A stretch of DNA of 64,000 nucleotides from Ectopseudomonas mendocina (GTDB taxonomy: Bacteria; Pseudomonadota; Gammaproteobacteria; Pseudomonadales; Pseudomonadaceae). The stretch is taken from assembly GCF_016008875.1 (NCBI RefSeq), contig NZ_JADTQG010000009.1, forward strand, positions 62,001 to 126,000. Reading direction: 5' to 3'. Within the stretch, counting starts at the first letter, position 1, and every line of letters begins with the position of its first letter. The notes under the pieces were generated by a model that saw only the letters and a list, made by a program, of their open reading frames with translations, did no database searches and was not told the DNA's origin. Below, piece by piece: positions 55,026 to 64,000 of this stretch. Made by a program: the position numbers and the translations under genes.

Positions 55026-56564
55026 TCAATGCGCCCGGCTGTCGTGCATGCGCGTCAGCTGCCGTTCCAGCAGCGCCGGATAAGGGTCGAGCAGGCGCTC
55101 CACGCAGCTGGCACCTTCCGGGCTGGCGATCGGGCGGATGCGCGCGCGCTGGCGCGCCAGGGCATCCTGCGCGACGCGTTGCTCCACCAGCAGCAGGTTG
55201 CGGCTGTGCTGTGACAATGCCAGCGCGTCCAGGGCGCTGTCGCTGAGCAGCAGTTCGGCCTGGCCCAGTTCTTCCAGGTCACTACCCAGGGTCAAACCCA
55301 GTTGCAGTTGCAGGGTGATGCCGCTGTCGGCGACTTCGATCTGCAGGGCGTGGCCTAGGGCGCGCATCAGCTCGCCGCAGCAGATGGCGTGGGTCAGGTA
55401 GTCCTCGCCGCACTCGCGCTCGTGGAACAGCATCAGGCTGCTGCCGTCCTTGAGAGTATGCAGTTGCCCCTGATACAGCGCGGCGGCCTGTTCCAGGCAA
55501 CCTCGATAACGATCCAGCAGATCCAGCAGGCGCGTGCGCGGCAGGCGGCGCAGTTGTTCCTGGGCGCCGAGCTGAATGGCCAGCACGGCGCTGGCCTGCG
55601 ATTGTCGCGGGGCCTTGGCCGCCGGTGCCGGCGCTGCGGATTCGGATTCGGATTCATCGCGCAGGTCGGCAAAGGGATCGTCGGGCTCTATCGAGTCTGG
55701 CCAGGGCTTGAGCTGTTCATCATCCTCTTCATGCAGGTCGGTCTCATCGAACTCATGCTCGGTGCTGCGTTTCTGCGGCACGTCGACGCGTTCGTCATCC
55801 TCTTCCGCAAGGTAGTCCTCGACATCGTCGAGCAGCGGCTCGTCATCCAGCTCCGGCTCGGGTTCGGGCTTTTCCGGCACCAGGCGTGCCTGCAGCTGGC
55901 GCGCCAGGTCACCGATCTCGTCATTGCGCCCTGCGCCGGGTGCAGGATCGTCAGGGTCGCGCAACCACAGGCGCATTTGCAGCAATGGCGTGGAAATATG
56001 CCGGCCCAGGCGCATGCTCAGCGACAGCGTCAGCGCCAGGAGGATCAGGCTGAGAATGCCCATGCTCTGCAGGCTGATGGTCATCGGCTGCTGGAACTGG
56101 CTCATGTCCAGGCTGATGCGCAGCTGCCCGGCCATCACTTCCTGAAAGGTGATGGAGGTGGAATACAGGCCCTCGGTCTCGCCCAGCACGCTGCGTGTCG
56201 GGCGCGGGCCGGCTTCGGCGAGGATGCGACTGTCCACACTGTAGATGGCGGCATGGGCAACCAACGGGTTCTTCGCCAGATTACTGAGCAGCACGTTGAG
56301 ACTGAGGATGTCGTTGGACACCAGCAGTTCGGTGGCCGAGGCCGCCGTCTGGGTGATCAGCGCCTGGCCCAGGGCATCGGCCTGCTGCTGCATGGCCTGC
56401 TTGAACTGCATGCCCATGACCCAGGCATAGATGACCATCGCCAGCGCCACCAGCAACAGGCTGTGGCTGGCGATGCGCAGCACCAGGGGCACCCGCCGCT
56501 GGCGCAGCGCGTGGAAGATCATGATGAAGAAGTTGTCGGGTTTGACGGGCGCGGGCCGGTTCAC
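55026..56564 (-). CDS. SMP/HAMP-domain inner-membrane protein with cyclase-like C-terminus
   Basis: A 512-residue membrane protein next to, and divergent from, serB, like E. coli Smp (YtjB). Features are a first membrane segment (VLRIASHSLLLVALAMVIYA), a periplasmic SMP_2-type sensor-like region with LLVSNDILSLNVLLSNLAKN, a second membrane segment (GILSLILLALTLSLSM), a HAMP-like linker with GDLARQLQARL, a very acidic stretch of about 80 residues (LLDDVEDYLAEEDDERVDV) and a C-terminal domain that resembles nucleotide-cyclase folds. Start GTG 56564 is uncertain; an ATG at 56522 is the alternative. Function unknown. Confidence 0.72.
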   Translation of the reverse strand: MNRPAPVKPDNFFIMIFHALRQRRVPLVLRIASHSLLLVALAMVIYAWVMGMQFKQAMQQQADALGQALITQTAASATELLVSNDILSLNVLLSNLAKNPLVAHAAIYSVDSRILAEAGPRPTRSVLGETEGLYSTSITFQEVMAGQLRISLDMSQFQQPMTISLQSMGILSLILLALTLSLSMRLGRHISTPLLQMRLWLRDPDDPAPGAGRNDEIGDLARQLQARLVPEKPEPEPELDDEPLLDDVEDYLAEEDDERVDVPQKRSTEHEFDETDLHEEDDEQLKPWPDSIEPDDPFADLRDESESESAAPAPAAKAPRQSQASAVLAIQLGAQEQLRRLPRTRLLDLLDRYRGCLEQAAALYQGQLHTLKDGSSLMLFHERECGEDYLTHAICCGELMRALGHALQIEVADSGITLQLQLGLTLGSDLEELGQAELLLSDSALDALALSQHSRNLLLVEQRVAQDALARQRARIRPIASPEGASCVERLLDPYPALLERQLTRMHDSRAH

Positions 56565-56738
56565 AGAGCACGGCTCTTGTCGACTGAAGTTGCCGCGCAG
56601 TATAGCGAGCGGCCTGGAGCGGGCAAAGCGCATGGCTGCCCGGATCGACGGGAAACTGGGTAGAATGTGCGCCTTTTCGTCGGTCGGTGGTCAATTCGCC
56701 GCCTGCCTGCCTCAATCGTTTGCCCTGGAGAGTGCGTC

Positions 56739-57953
56739 TTGCGCGAAATCGTCCTGATCAACATCACCGGCGAAGACCGCCCCGGACTCACTGCAGCCAT
56801 CACCGGTGTGCTGGCCCAGGGCGGGGTGAATATCCTCGATATCGGTCAGGCGGTGATCCACGACACCCTGTCGTTCGGCATCCTCATCGAGATTCCGGAT
56901 AACGGCCGCTCCCAATCCGTGCTCAAGGACCTGCTGTTCACCGCCTATGAGCTGGATCAGCAGGTGCGCTTCACCCCAGTTTCCGAAGACGACTACCGGC
57001 AGTGGGTTGGCGGCCAGGGCAAGGCCCGCCATATCGTTACGCTGCTGACGCGCAAGGTCAGTGCCGAGCAGTTGCAGCGGGTCAGCGCCATCACCGCCAA
57101 GTACGGCCTGAATATCGATCATATCGACCGGCTTTCCGGGCGCATGCCGCTGGACATGCCGGCCGAGCAGGGCAAGGGCTGCATCGAATTCTCCGTGCGC
57201 GGCGAGCCGGCCGACCCTGTTGCGCTGCGCGCCGAGTTCCTCAGCGTGGCGCAGGAACTCAACGTCGACATCGCCTTCCAGCGTGACTCGGTGTTCCGGC
57301 GCAATCGCCGTCTGGCGGTGTTCGACATGGACTCGACGCTGATCGAGGCCGAGGTGATCGACGAGCTGGCCAAGGCCGCCGGTGTCGGTGAACAGGTGAT
57401 CGAAATCACCGAGCGGGCCATGCGCGGCGAGCTGGACTTCCGCGCCAGCTTCAAGGAGCGCCTGGGCTTGCTGCAGGGCTTGTCGGAGGATGTGCTGGAA
57501 GAGATCGGTGCGTCCCTGCGCCTGACCGAAGGTGCCGAGGTACTGTTCGCCGAGCTCAAGCGCCTGGGCTACAAGACCGCCATCCTCTCCGGAGGCTTCA
57601 GCTATTTCGCCAAGCAACTGCAGGCCAAGCTGGGCATCGACTACGTGTTCGCCAACGAACTGCAGATCGAGAACGGCAAGGTCACCGGGGTGGCCATCGA
57701 GCCCATCGTCGATGCGCAGCGCAAGGCTGATCTGCTGCGTGAGCTGGCGCAGAAGGAGGGTCTGCAGCTGGAGCAGACCATCGCGGTCGGCGATGGCGCC
57801 AACGACCTGCCGATGCTTGGCCTGGCCGGCCTCGGTGTGGCGTTCCGCGCCAAGCCGCTGGTCAAGCAATCGGCCAAGCAGGCGATCTCCACCCTGGGCT
57901 TGGACGGCATTCTCTATCTGCTGGGCTATCGTGATCGCGAGGGGCAGGAATAA
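56739..57953 (+). CDS. serB: Phosphoserine phosphatase with tandem ACT domains
   Basis: Last step of L-serine synthesis, removing phosphate from phosphoserine. The 404 residues start (L)REIVLINITGEDRPGLTAAI; two ACT domains fill residues 1-180, then a HAD domain with the catalytic FDMDSTLIEAEV (D196, D198), SGGFSYFAKQL and GDGANDLPMLGLAG. The TTG start at 56739 has GGAG eight bases upstream and gives the family N-terminus; the frame upstream to 56667 has no support. TAGAAT at 56661 may be the promoter -10. A strong terminator follows. Confidence 0.95.
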   Translation: MREIVLINITGEDRPGLTAAITGVLAQGGVNILDIGQAVIHDTLSFGILIEIPDNGRSQSVLKDLLFTAYELDQQVRFTPVSEDDYRQWVGGQGKARHIVTLLTRKVSAEQLQRVSAITAKYGLNIDHIDRLSGRMPLDMPAEQGKGCIEFSVRGEPADPVALRAEFLSVAQELNVDIAFQRDSVFRRNRRLAVFDMDSTLIEAEVIDELAKAAGVGEQVIEITERAMRGELDFRASFKERLGLLQGLSEDVLEEIGASLRLTEGAEVLFAELKRLGYKTAILSGGFSYFAKQLQAKLGIDYVFANELQIENGKVTGVAIEPIVDAQRKADLLRELAQKEGLQLEQTIAVGDGANDLPMLGLAGLGVAFRAKPLVKQSAKQAISTLGLDGILYLLGYRDREGQE

Positions 57954-57975
57954 GCGTCGCGTTCTTTCGGAAATA

Positions 57976-58003
57976 AAAAAGCCGCCTGTTCAGGCGGCTT
58001 TTT
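57976..58003. terminator. Bidirectional Rho-independent terminator between serB and fimX
   Basis: AAAAAGCCGCCTG-TT-CAGGCGGCTTTTT, an 8-bp GC stem extended by A/T pairs. It serves serB (+) and fimX (-), whose stop codons flank it. Confidence 0.93.
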
Positions 58004-58016
58004 CATTGTCGCGATC

Positions 58017-60086
58017 TTATTCGTCGCCGGCCGAGAAGTCGTAGTCCATCGACTGGCTCGGGCCCTGTAGGTAGTAGCCCTGGATGAAGTTGACCCCGGC
58101 CTGCCACAGCGTGGCCAGGACGCTGGCGCTTTCGACGAAGGGCACGATGGTCAGCTTGGCCTGGGCATGCAGGCTGCTGAGCAGCGTTTTCAGCGCTTCC
58201 TGATTGTCGGCGTTGCTCAGGTCCTGGGTGAACGAGCCGTCGACTTTGACGAAGTCCACCTGCAGGTGCTTGAGCGTGTTGAACGGATTCAGGGCGCAGC
58301 CGAACTGGCTCAGGGCGACCTTGCAGTGCAGTTCAGCCAGGCCCTGGGTCAGTACCTTGGCCTGCTTCAGGTAGGTAATGGCATCGGGCTCGCTGAACTG
58401 GAATACCAGTGAATCGGACGGCAGGCGCGCGGCCTTGAGCGCCACGCTGAGCCAAGGCAGCAGGGTCTGATCCTGCAGACTGGCGCTGGACAGGTGCACG
58501 AACAGGCGGGTGTTGTGGCCTTTGGAGCGATGATCGGCCAGCAGCTTGATCGAGTTGAGGATCACCCAGCGGTCAATCTTCTCGCCCAGCCCGGCATCCT
58601 TGGCCGCGGCGAGGAACTGCGCAGGTGGCACTTCCTCACCCTGCGGGCTGAGCAGGCGCAGCAGCACTTCGTAGTGTTCGTGGGCGTCGCCACGCAGGCT
58701 GATGATCGGCTGGAACAGCAGGCGGAAACTGTTGTTCTCCAACGCCTGCTGCACCATCGCCAGCAAGTTGCCACGGTTGGCGGCGGCGGCCAGCTCGTCG
58801 GCCGGGTTAAACAGCTTGATGGCGTTGCCGTCGCTGAGCTCGTCGGCGCAGCGGTGCGCGCGATCGATGACTTCCTGCGCCTTGGCGGTTTTCTCGCTGA
58901 GTCCCGCCACGCCGATCGACAGAGTGGTCTGCACGGTGCGACCGCTGACATCGAACAGGTGGCCCTCGACCTTCTTCAACAGGGCCGCCAGGCTGGCCTG
59001 GCACTGCTCGGGCGCCTGCCCCGGCAGCAGGACGGCGAACACGTCGTCACCGAAACGGGCCAGCTGGGTCTCCGCCGGGAAATGCGCGCGCAGCAGGCCG
59101 GCCAGGTCGGTCAGCAGCAGGTCGATACCGGCCAGGCCGATCTCGCCCTGCATGCCGGCGTAGCGGTCGACGCGGATATACGCCAGGGTCGAGGGTTGGC
59201 CGGTGCTGACGGCGCGCTCGGCGGCGTTGTCCATCAGCTCGAGGAAGTGGTTGCGGTTGAACAGGCCGGTGACCAGGTCCTGGCTGCTGATTTCGCGCAG
59301 TTTTTCTTCCAGCTCGGCATTGGAGGTTTCTGCGCGGATGACCACCTGGATGCACGGCTCGCCATCGTAGCTGGCCGGAGAGAAACTCATCTGCGCGGCG
59401 AAGCTGCTGCCGTCGGCGCGCACGCCCTGGCAACTGAGCTCGGCATGGCCTTCGGCGTTCTGGTAGTTCTTCAGGAAGTCTTTGAACGAGCCGTGATCCT
59501 CGCAGGCGATCAGGTCGATCATCGGCATGCCTTCGAGCTCTTCGCCATCCTCGTAGCGGAACAGCTCAAGGTACGCGCGGTTGGCATAGATATGCATGCC
59601 GTCGTGGACGTAGGTGATGGCGTTCACAGAACTATCAAGCAGCAGCTGGCAGCGCTTTTCCGCCTCACGCAATGCCACTTCGGCAGCGCGACGGGCGCGA
59701 CGTTCTTCCAGGTTGGCCAGCTCGCGCTTGGCCACCAGTACCAGGCGCTCGTCCTCGCCTTGCGGAAGGGCGTCCTGGGCACCGAACAGCAGCGCTTCCG
59801 TGATGATCTCGGAGTCGTTGTCTTCGACCAGCTGGATGACGGGGATGTCCTTGGCCTGGCGGCGGATGGCGGTGATCGCCTCGCTGGGGTCGAGATGCTC
59901 GCTGCTCGGCGCGCAGATCAGCAAATCCCAGGTCTGTTGCAGGGTTTCAGCCAGGTCATCGCTGGAAGTCAGGCGATGCACGCGCGTAGCGTGCCCGGCG
60001 TTGCGAAACAGACTGACCAGGCGCTCTGCTTCGTTCTGTGAGTCTTCGAGAATCAGCAGGCGGATGGTTTTTTTTTCGATGGCCAT
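58017..60086 (-). CDS. fimX: FimX, degenerate GGDEF/EAL c-di-GMP receptor for type IV pili
   Basis: Polar c-di-GMP-binding protein that promotes type IV pilus assembly and twitching. The 689 residues start MAIEKKTIRLLILEDSQNEA (response-regulator-like), then a PAS domain near residues 145-265, a GGDEF domain whose signature is RFGDDVF and so cannot cyclise GTP, and an EAL domain with YEVLLRLLS in place of EALLR, so it binds but probably does not hydrolyse c-di-GMP. This matches P. aeruginosa FimX. ATG 60086 has a poor ribosome site; ATG 60098 is an alternative. A run of nine A's encodes EKKT at the very start. Confidence 0.95.
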   Translation of the reverse strand: MAIEKKTIRLLILEDSQNEAERLVSLFRNAGHATRVHRLTSSDDLAETLQQTWDLLICAPSSEHLDPSEAITAIRRQAKDIPVIQLVEDNDSEIITEALLFGAQDALPQGEDERLVLVAKRELANLEERRARRAAEVALREAEKRCQLLLDSSVNAITYVHDGMHIYANRAYLELFRYEDGEELEGMPMIDLIACEDHGSFKDFLKNYQNAEGHAELSCQGVRADGSSFAAQMSFSPASYDGEPCIQVVIRAETSNAELEEKLREISSQDLVTGLFNRNHFLELMDNAAERAVSTGQPSTLAYIRVDRYAGMQGEIGLAGIDLLLTDLAGLLRAHFPAETQLARFGDDVFAVLLPGQAPEQCQASLAALLKKVEGHLFDVSGRTVQTTLSIGVAGLSEKTAKAQEVIDRAHRCADELSDGNAIKLFNPADELAAAANRGNLLAMVQQALENNSFRLLFQPIISLRGDAHEHYEVLLRLLSPQGEEVPPAQFLAAAKDAGLGEKIDRWVILNSIKLLADHRSKGHNTRLFVHLSSASLQDQTLLPWLSVALKAARLPSDSLVFQFSEPDAITYLKQAKVLTQGLAELHCKVALSQFGCALNPFNTLKHLQVDFVKVDGSFTQDLSNADNQEALKTLLSSLHAQAKLTIVPFVESASVLATLWQAGVNFIQGYYLQGPSQSMDYDFSAGDE

Positions 60087-60149
60087 AGAGAAGGTCATTA
60101 CCGCGCCGAACGGGCGCGAAAAGGCGACAAATGGTGAGTCCGCCGGAGC

Positions 60150-61952
60150 CTACAGCGACTTCCAGAGCGAGTCAAAATCTTCCTCCCCGGCAGGCTTCTG
60201 GCTTTGCGAGGCTGTGACCGGTGTCCCGGCTGCGCCTTCTTCCACGCCCACGCGGTGATATTCGAACTGACTGAAGCTGCCGGTGCTGACCTGTCTACGC
60301 GTGAGCACCGCGCGGTGCTCTTCGCCGTGGTCGTTGATTAGCACCTTGCTGCCTTCCTGGAACGGCAGGCGCGGCGTGATCAGGCTGGCAGGACGGGAAA
60401 TCGCGCTGATTTCCGGTAGCAGCAGGGCGCGCAGAAACTGGCTGCTCTGCTCGCCCTTGCGCAGCAGTTGCAGGCCGCAGGGGCGTGCATGCGGCGCGAT
60501 CAGCTCGATGCCCATCTGCGTGCCGCCGCCGCGCACCTGACGAATCCAGCGCACGATGGCCACGCTCCAACCCTGGCTGGGGCTGTCCTGCACACCCAGC
60601 AGCTCGCCGGCCTGCAGTTGGCTGGGAACCTCCTTGGGCCAGGACAGGCAATAGCCGCCAGGACTGTGATTGACGATGGCCAGGGGGAAGGTCGGGTAAT
60701 TCTCGCCGTTGCTCTCGGGCGGCGCCTGTTCGCCAGGGGTGACCTTGGTGTACTGAATCTCTTCGAAATGGATCTCGTCAGCGGCGCTGCGCTGGGCATC
60801 GAAGGCATTCGACCAGACGTCAGGCTCGCCGGTGGACGGCTTGAACACGGCTGCGCCGATTTCCACAGGGCGCTTGAGCACCTCAGCGAAGGAGCGACGG
60901 CCGGAGAGGAAGAAATGCAGCGCGGTCATGCCGATGCACAGGGTCAGGTTGCCCTGGCCCGGCGTGCGCTGAAAGGTGCGCTCGGCGATGTCGCCCCAGG
61001 CTGCGGCAACGTGTTGCAGCAGGTCGAGGCTGATGCCTTCCGGAATCATCAGGCGCGACTTGCTGCGCTCGCCCTCGGGCAGCTCCAGGTATTCCTTGAT
61101 CGCGTCGACCAGCGGCTGCGTGTCGATGCCCAGCAGGTTATGCAGTTCGCTGCTCTGATACAGCGACTTGTAGCGCGGCGGGCCATCGACTTGCGGTGCC
61201 AGCACGAACAGGCTGTGCGGATGGTCGCCGGGCTGCAGCTTGATCAGCGCGCTCCAGGGCTCCAGCGCTTCGGCCAGGCGCGCGATGCCGTTCTGGCGCA
61301 TCTGGTTGGTGCGCGCGCAGCCCAGCAGCAATGCGGTGATGTAGGTCTGCTCGGTGCTAAGGCCCTGGGTGTGGCGAGCCAGCGGGTCACGGATGACCTG
61401 ACGCTGCAGGCGCTGCTCACAGGCGATCTGATACAGCTGGTGCAGCTCCAGCCAGAGCCCCTCGGGCACCGGGCAGTACAGCTGGCTGGCGCGGACCAGC
61501 GGGCTGCAAAGGCTGTGACTGGCGCGTTGCAGGGCGATGGCGAGGAGTTGGTCGCGGTCCTTGCCGCTGCGTGCGATGACGCGGGAGATGATCAGCTTGT
61601 AGCCTACCGCCAGGTGGTTCTGCAGCGCCTGGCACAGGTTGGCGACCTTGCGCGGGCGCTCGTCGAGAACGATGGCCTGGTTGAGAAAGTGGCGCTCGAG
61701 GTGCAGGCAGACGAAGCTCACTTCAGGGCGTAGCAGCTCCAGCAGTTGCAGGCGGTTTTCCGAGGGGGTGAGGAGTTGGTTGAGTTCCACCAGGCTCTGA
61801 TACAACTGCCGCGCGGTTTCACCGATGTTCGCCTTGGGCAGGCCTGCGATCCAGCGTTTGAGGTCACGGGGGCTGCCGTCGCAGAAGCTGAGGCTTTGCT
61901 TGCTCGGTGTGGGAACGCGCAACAGTTGAAGGTGGGTACTCTGTTTGTCCAT
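60150..61952 (-). CDS. PilZ-like c-di-GMP-associated protein (PA4958-like)
   Basis: A 600-residue protein starting MDKQSTHLQLLRVPTPSKQS, upstream of fimX on the same strand, with 63 bases between them. Most of it is helical with no recognised enzyme motif; the C-terminal third (residues about 430-560) has NHSPGGYCLSWPKEVPSQLQ, similar to the (D/N)xSxxG part of PilZ domains, followed by GTQMGIELIAPHARPCGLQL. A role in c-di-GMP signalling with FimX is inferred from this and the neighbour. ATG 61952 is the first start with family-like sequence after it; the ribosome site is weak. Confidence 0.75.
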   Translation of the reverse strand: MDKQSTHLQLLRVPTPSKQSLSFCDGSPRDLKRWIAGLPKANIGETARQLYQSLVELNQLLTPSENRLQLLELLRPEVSFVCLHLERHFLNQAIVLDERPRKVANLCQALQNHLAVGYKLIISRVIARSGKDRDQLLAIALQRASHSLCSPLVRASQLYCPVPEGLWLELHQLYQIACEQRLQRQVIRDPLARHTQGLSTEQTYITALLLGCARTNQMRQNGIARLAEALEPWSALIKLQPGDHPHSLFVLAPQVDGPPRYKSLYQSSELHNLLGIDTQPLVDAIKEYLELPEGERSKSRLMIPEGISLDLLQHVAAAWGDIAERTFQRTPGQGNLTLCIGMTALHFFLSGRRSFAEVLKRPVEIGAAVFKPSTGEPDVWSNAFDAQRSAADEIHFEEIQYTKVTPGEQAPPESNGENYPTFPLAIVNHSPGGYCLSWPKEVPSQLQAGELLGVQDSPSQGWSVAIVRWIRQVRGGGTQMGIELIAPHARPCGLQLLRKGEQSSQFLRALLLPEISAISRPASLITPRLPFQEGSKVLINDHGEEHRAVLTRRQVSTGSFSQFEYHRVGVEEGAAGTPVTASQSQKPAGEEDFDSLWKSL

Positions 61953-62031
61953 CAAACTCGGATACTCCGGCCACGCAATAACGAGCGGCTCTAGTAATAG
62001 TCTTTCGAACTCTAGCAGTATCTGCCTGTGC

Positions 62032-62132
62032 TGGCAGCCCGTCCGCCTGGACAGGCTGCCACGCCAGAGTACGGATCTATGACCGAACGGTCGAGATGCG
62101 GGTTCCTTTCCCGGACGCTCAGCCCTGAGCGT
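62032..62132. repeat. Cluster of three inverted repeats downstream of psd
   Basis: First, TGGCAGCC-C-GTCC-GCCT-GGAC-A-GGCTGCCA (62032-62061), a 12-pair stem with one mismatch. Second, GACCG-AA-CGGTC (62081-62092). Third, ACGCTCAG-CC-CTGAGCGT (62115-62132), which includes the psd stop codon. No U-tracts follow. They may stop or stabilise the psd transcript before the PilZ-like gene. The rest of the gap 61953-62118 shows nothing else. Confidence 0.6.
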
Positions 62133-62979
62133 TGCCCAGCAACTGGCCCATGCGCACGGCGCTGCCAGTGCAGAGTTCTTCGGCCCACTGCACTTGGTTC
62201 GGACCGAACAGGACGATGGCCGTGGAGCCCAGCTTGAAGCGACCCATTTCCGCACCTTTGGCCAGTTCGATCGGCCCGCGCGCTGGCGCGTCGTAACGCG
62301 TGCTCTTCAGTTCGCGCTTGGGCGGGGTGACCAGGCCGGCCCATACCGTCTCGATGCTGGCGACGATCATCGCGCCCACCAGTACCACGGCCATCGGCCC
62401 GCGCTCGGTGTCGAACAGGCAGACCACGCGCTCGTTGCGGGCGAACAGTTCCGGCACGTTCTCCGCGGTGGTCTGGTTGACCGAGAACAGGCGGCCCGGA
62501 ACGTAGACCATCTCCTTCAGCGTGCCGCCCAGCGGCATGTGGACGCGGTGGTAATCCTTCGGCGAGAGGTACACGGTGGCGAACTGGCCACCCATGAACG
62601 GCGCCGCGCGCTCGGCATCGCCACCAAGCAATTCGACCGTGCTGAAGCTGTGGCCCTTGGCCTGGAAGATACGCCCGTGCTCGATGGTGCCGAGCTGGCT
62701 GATCGCACCGTCGGCCGGGCTGAGAATGGCGCCGGGGGTTTCATCCAGCGGGCGCGCGCCTGCCTTCAGGGCGCGGGTGAAGAAAGCGTTGAAGTGCTCG
62801 AAGGCCCGCAGGTCTTCGTTCTGCGCTTCGCTCATGTTGACCTCGTACTGCTTGGCGAACCACGAGATCAGCGGATTCTTGAGCCATCCGATGCGGCACT
62901 CGGCAACGCAGCCGATCAGGCGCGACAGCAGGTGATGAGGCAGCAGGTACTGGCTGAGGATAAAGAGACGTTGTTTCAT
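62119..62979 (-). CDS. psd: Phosphatidylserine decarboxylase proenzyme
   Basis: Makes phosphatidylethanolamine from phosphatidylserine at the inner membrane. The 286-residue proenzyme starts [20 protein letters not shown] and cleaves itself at the LGST motif (S252 in [11 protein letters not shown]) to form the pyruvoyl group. Other blocks are [14 protein letters not shown] and the active-site histidine segment [21 protein letters not shown] lies upstream of ATG 62979. It follows rhdA by 65 bases and is probably cotranscribed. Confidence 0.96.
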   Translation of the reverse strand: MKQRLFILSQYLLPHHLLSRLIGCVAECRIGWLKNPLISWFAKQYEVNMSEAQNEDLRAFEHFNAFFTRALKAGARPLDETPGAILSPADGAISQLGTIEHGRIFQAKGHSFSTVELLGGDAERAAPFMGGQFATVYLSPKDYHRVHMPLGGTLKEMVYVPGRLFSVNQTTAENVPELFARNERVVCLFDTERGPMAVVLVGAMIVASIETVWAGLVTPPKRELKSTRYDAPARGPIELAKGAEMGRFKLGSTAIVLFGPNQVQWAEELCTGSAVRMGQLLGNAQG

Positions 62980-63044
62980 CGTGCTTCCTTGAGGTTCCTG
63001 CCTACGCTGTGGCCGGCGCAGGGTGCAATTGAAGGTTTGCGGGC

Positions 63045-63860
63045 TCAGCGTTCGATGGGCGTATCGGGCAGGTTGCCCCATTCGGACCAGGAGCCAGCGT
63101 AGGCTTTCACGCGCGGGTATCCGAGCGCCTTAGCCACCACGTAACTGAAGCCGGAGCGGCGATGAGTCTGGCAGTGAGTGATCACTTCCTTGTCCGGTGT
63201 GATGCCCAGGCCCTGCAGAACTTCGGCGATGTCCGTGCGAATGCGCATGCCGCGCTGCGGGTCCATGCCTGCAGTCCATTCGAAATGGGTTGCGCCGGGG
63301 ATGTGCCCGCCACGTGCCGAACTCAGCTTCTCGCCGCGATACTCGTCCGCGCCGCGCACGTCCCAGATGGCCAGGTCGGCCGAATTCAGGCGTGATTGCA
63401 GGTAGTCGCGGGTGGCGGTAGGGGCGTCGCTCAGGGTCAGCGTCACTTCACTGCGGGCCGCGGCGGGCACGTCCTGGTTCAGCTCGAGTCCGTCGCCGAT
63501 CCAGGCCTGTAGGCCGCCGTTAAGGAAGTGGTAATGCTGATGGCCGATCACATCGAGCAGCCAGATGAAGCGGCCGGCCCAGGGGCCGCCCTCATCGTCG
63601 TAAACCACGTAGGTAGCCTCTGCCCGGTGGCCGATATCGGCGAACAGCGCCTCAAGCTGCGCGCGTTCGGGTAGCAGGCCTGGAGCGGGCGGCTGGCCCA
63701 ACTGCGTACGCTTGGCATCCACCCAGCGCGCGCCCGGAATGTGGCCAGCGGCGTAACGCGCTGCACTGCTGAGGTCGAGCAGGATCAGGTCGGCTGCGTC
63801 CAGGCGCTCGGCCAGCTCGGCCGGTTCGATCACCAGAGGTAGATTGTCGAAGGCGGACAT
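63045..63860 (-). CDS. rhdA: Thiosulfate:cyanide sulfurtransferase (rhodanese)
   Basis: Moves a sulfane sulfur from thiosulfate to cyanide or another acceptor. The 271 residues hold two rhodanese domains; only the second is catalytic, with C230 in [10 protein letters not shown], the RhdA-type active loop. The N-terminal domain has [18 protein letters not shown] and [13 protein letters not shown]. The start ATG 63860 ([16 protein letters not shown]) fits RhdA; the frame further upstream is not supported. Same gene order as P. aeruginosa (psd-rhdA). Confidence 0.93.
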   Translation of the reverse strand: MSAFDNLPLVIEPAELAERLDAADLILLDLSSAARYAAGHIPGARWVDAKRTQLGQPPAPGLLPERAQLEALFADIGHRAEATYVVYDDEGGPWAGRFIWLLDVIGHQHYHFLNGGLQAWIGDGLELNQDVPAAARSEVTLTLSDAPTATRDYLQSRLNSADLAIWDVRGADEYRGEKLSSARGGHIPGATHFEWTAGMDPQRGMRIRTDIAEVLQGLGITPDKEVITHCQTHRRSGFSYVVAKALGYPRVKAYAGSWSEWGNLPDTPIER

Positions 63861-63903
63861 CTCGGCCTCGTCGTATGAAAAGAGGTCGATTGTAGCGGAC
63901 TCT

Positions 63904-64000
63904 TCAGCGTCCGCGTCTGGAAAAGCAGCCCAGCGCGCGCTCGATGCACTGCACGGTCTTGGCGAAGGCTTGCAGGCTGACGTCATTGAGCGGCTGGCCG
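63904..64000 (-). CDS. C-terminal end of an unidentified CDS (5' part outside window)
   Basis: The minus strand reads GQPLNDVSLQAFAKTVQCIE and on to RALGCFSRRGR before a TGA at 63906-63904, 43 bases upstream of the rhdA start. The frame is open to the window edge, and the close spacing suggests an operon with rhdA and psd. About 32 residues are visible, too few to name; in P. aeruginosa PA4955 occupies this place. Confidence 0.5.
   Translation of the reverse strand, partial: GQPLNDVSLQAFAKTVQCIERALGCFSRRGR

Overview
The window is a gene-dense, GC-rich bacterial chromosome segment from a Pseudomonas. The gene order aceE | glnE-ilvE-waaF-waaC-waaG-waaP and, further along, parC/parE-yqiA-cpdA-DUF1249-nudF-thiC-tolC, waaA-LysR-emrE and serB/fimX/psd/rhdA follows the P. 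aeruginosa PA5015-PA4955 neighbourhood as I remember it. The REP-like elements at 43061-43083 and 49187-49297 suggest a member of the P. mendocina/oleovorans side of the genus; that placement is inference. I saw no tRNA or rRNA gene, no CRISPR array, no insertion sequence and no phage genes.

Layout. 1-6415: central metabolism (aceE, divergent glnE, ilvE), with a pair of GntR/PdhR-like palindromes in the aceE-glnE gap. 6619-15519: conserved LPS inner-core block (waaF, waaC, waaG, waaP, wapP, wapG, wapQ, and a WapO-like carbamoyltransferase), much of it joined by ATGA stop/start overlaps. 15522-31696: variable outer-core/ligase block with a polysaccharide pyruvyltransferase-family protein, about ten glycosyltransferases, two more LPS-kinase-fold proteins, the flippase MsbA and the O-antigen ligase WaaL. 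31806-35631: mig-14, dnpA and hldE (rfaE). 35843-43016: PqiC-like lipoprotein, parC, a retropepsin-like protease, a phytase-esterase-like protein, parE and yqiA. 43119-47479: cpdA, DUF1249, nudF and thiC behind a TPP riboswitch. 47669-54100: tolC, waaA, a LysR/EmrE divergon, a FAD oxidoreductase and an aldo/keto reductase. 54101-64000: a conserved unknown, an SMP/HAMP membrane protein divergent from serB, fimX, a PilZ-like protein, psd, rhdA and the 3' end of one more gene.

How the genes fit together. HldE makes the ADP-heptose precursor; WaaA adds Kdo; WaaC and WaaF add the heptoses; WaaG starts the outer core; WaaP and relatives phosphorylate the heptoses; the WapO-like protein carbamoylates; the glycosyltransferase block extends the core; MsbA flips it; WaaL joins O antigen; Mig-14 and DnpA are linked to cationic-peptide resistance and tolerance. 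The most interesting part is the 15.5-31.7 kb block. It holds two homologous GT4+GT2 cassettes either side of msbA, at least seven kinase-fold domains across the whole LPS locus (two lacking the usual catalytic Asp), a pyruvyltransferase-family protein, and an oppositely oriented capsule-type glycosyltransferase whose C-terminus reads antisense into its neighbour.
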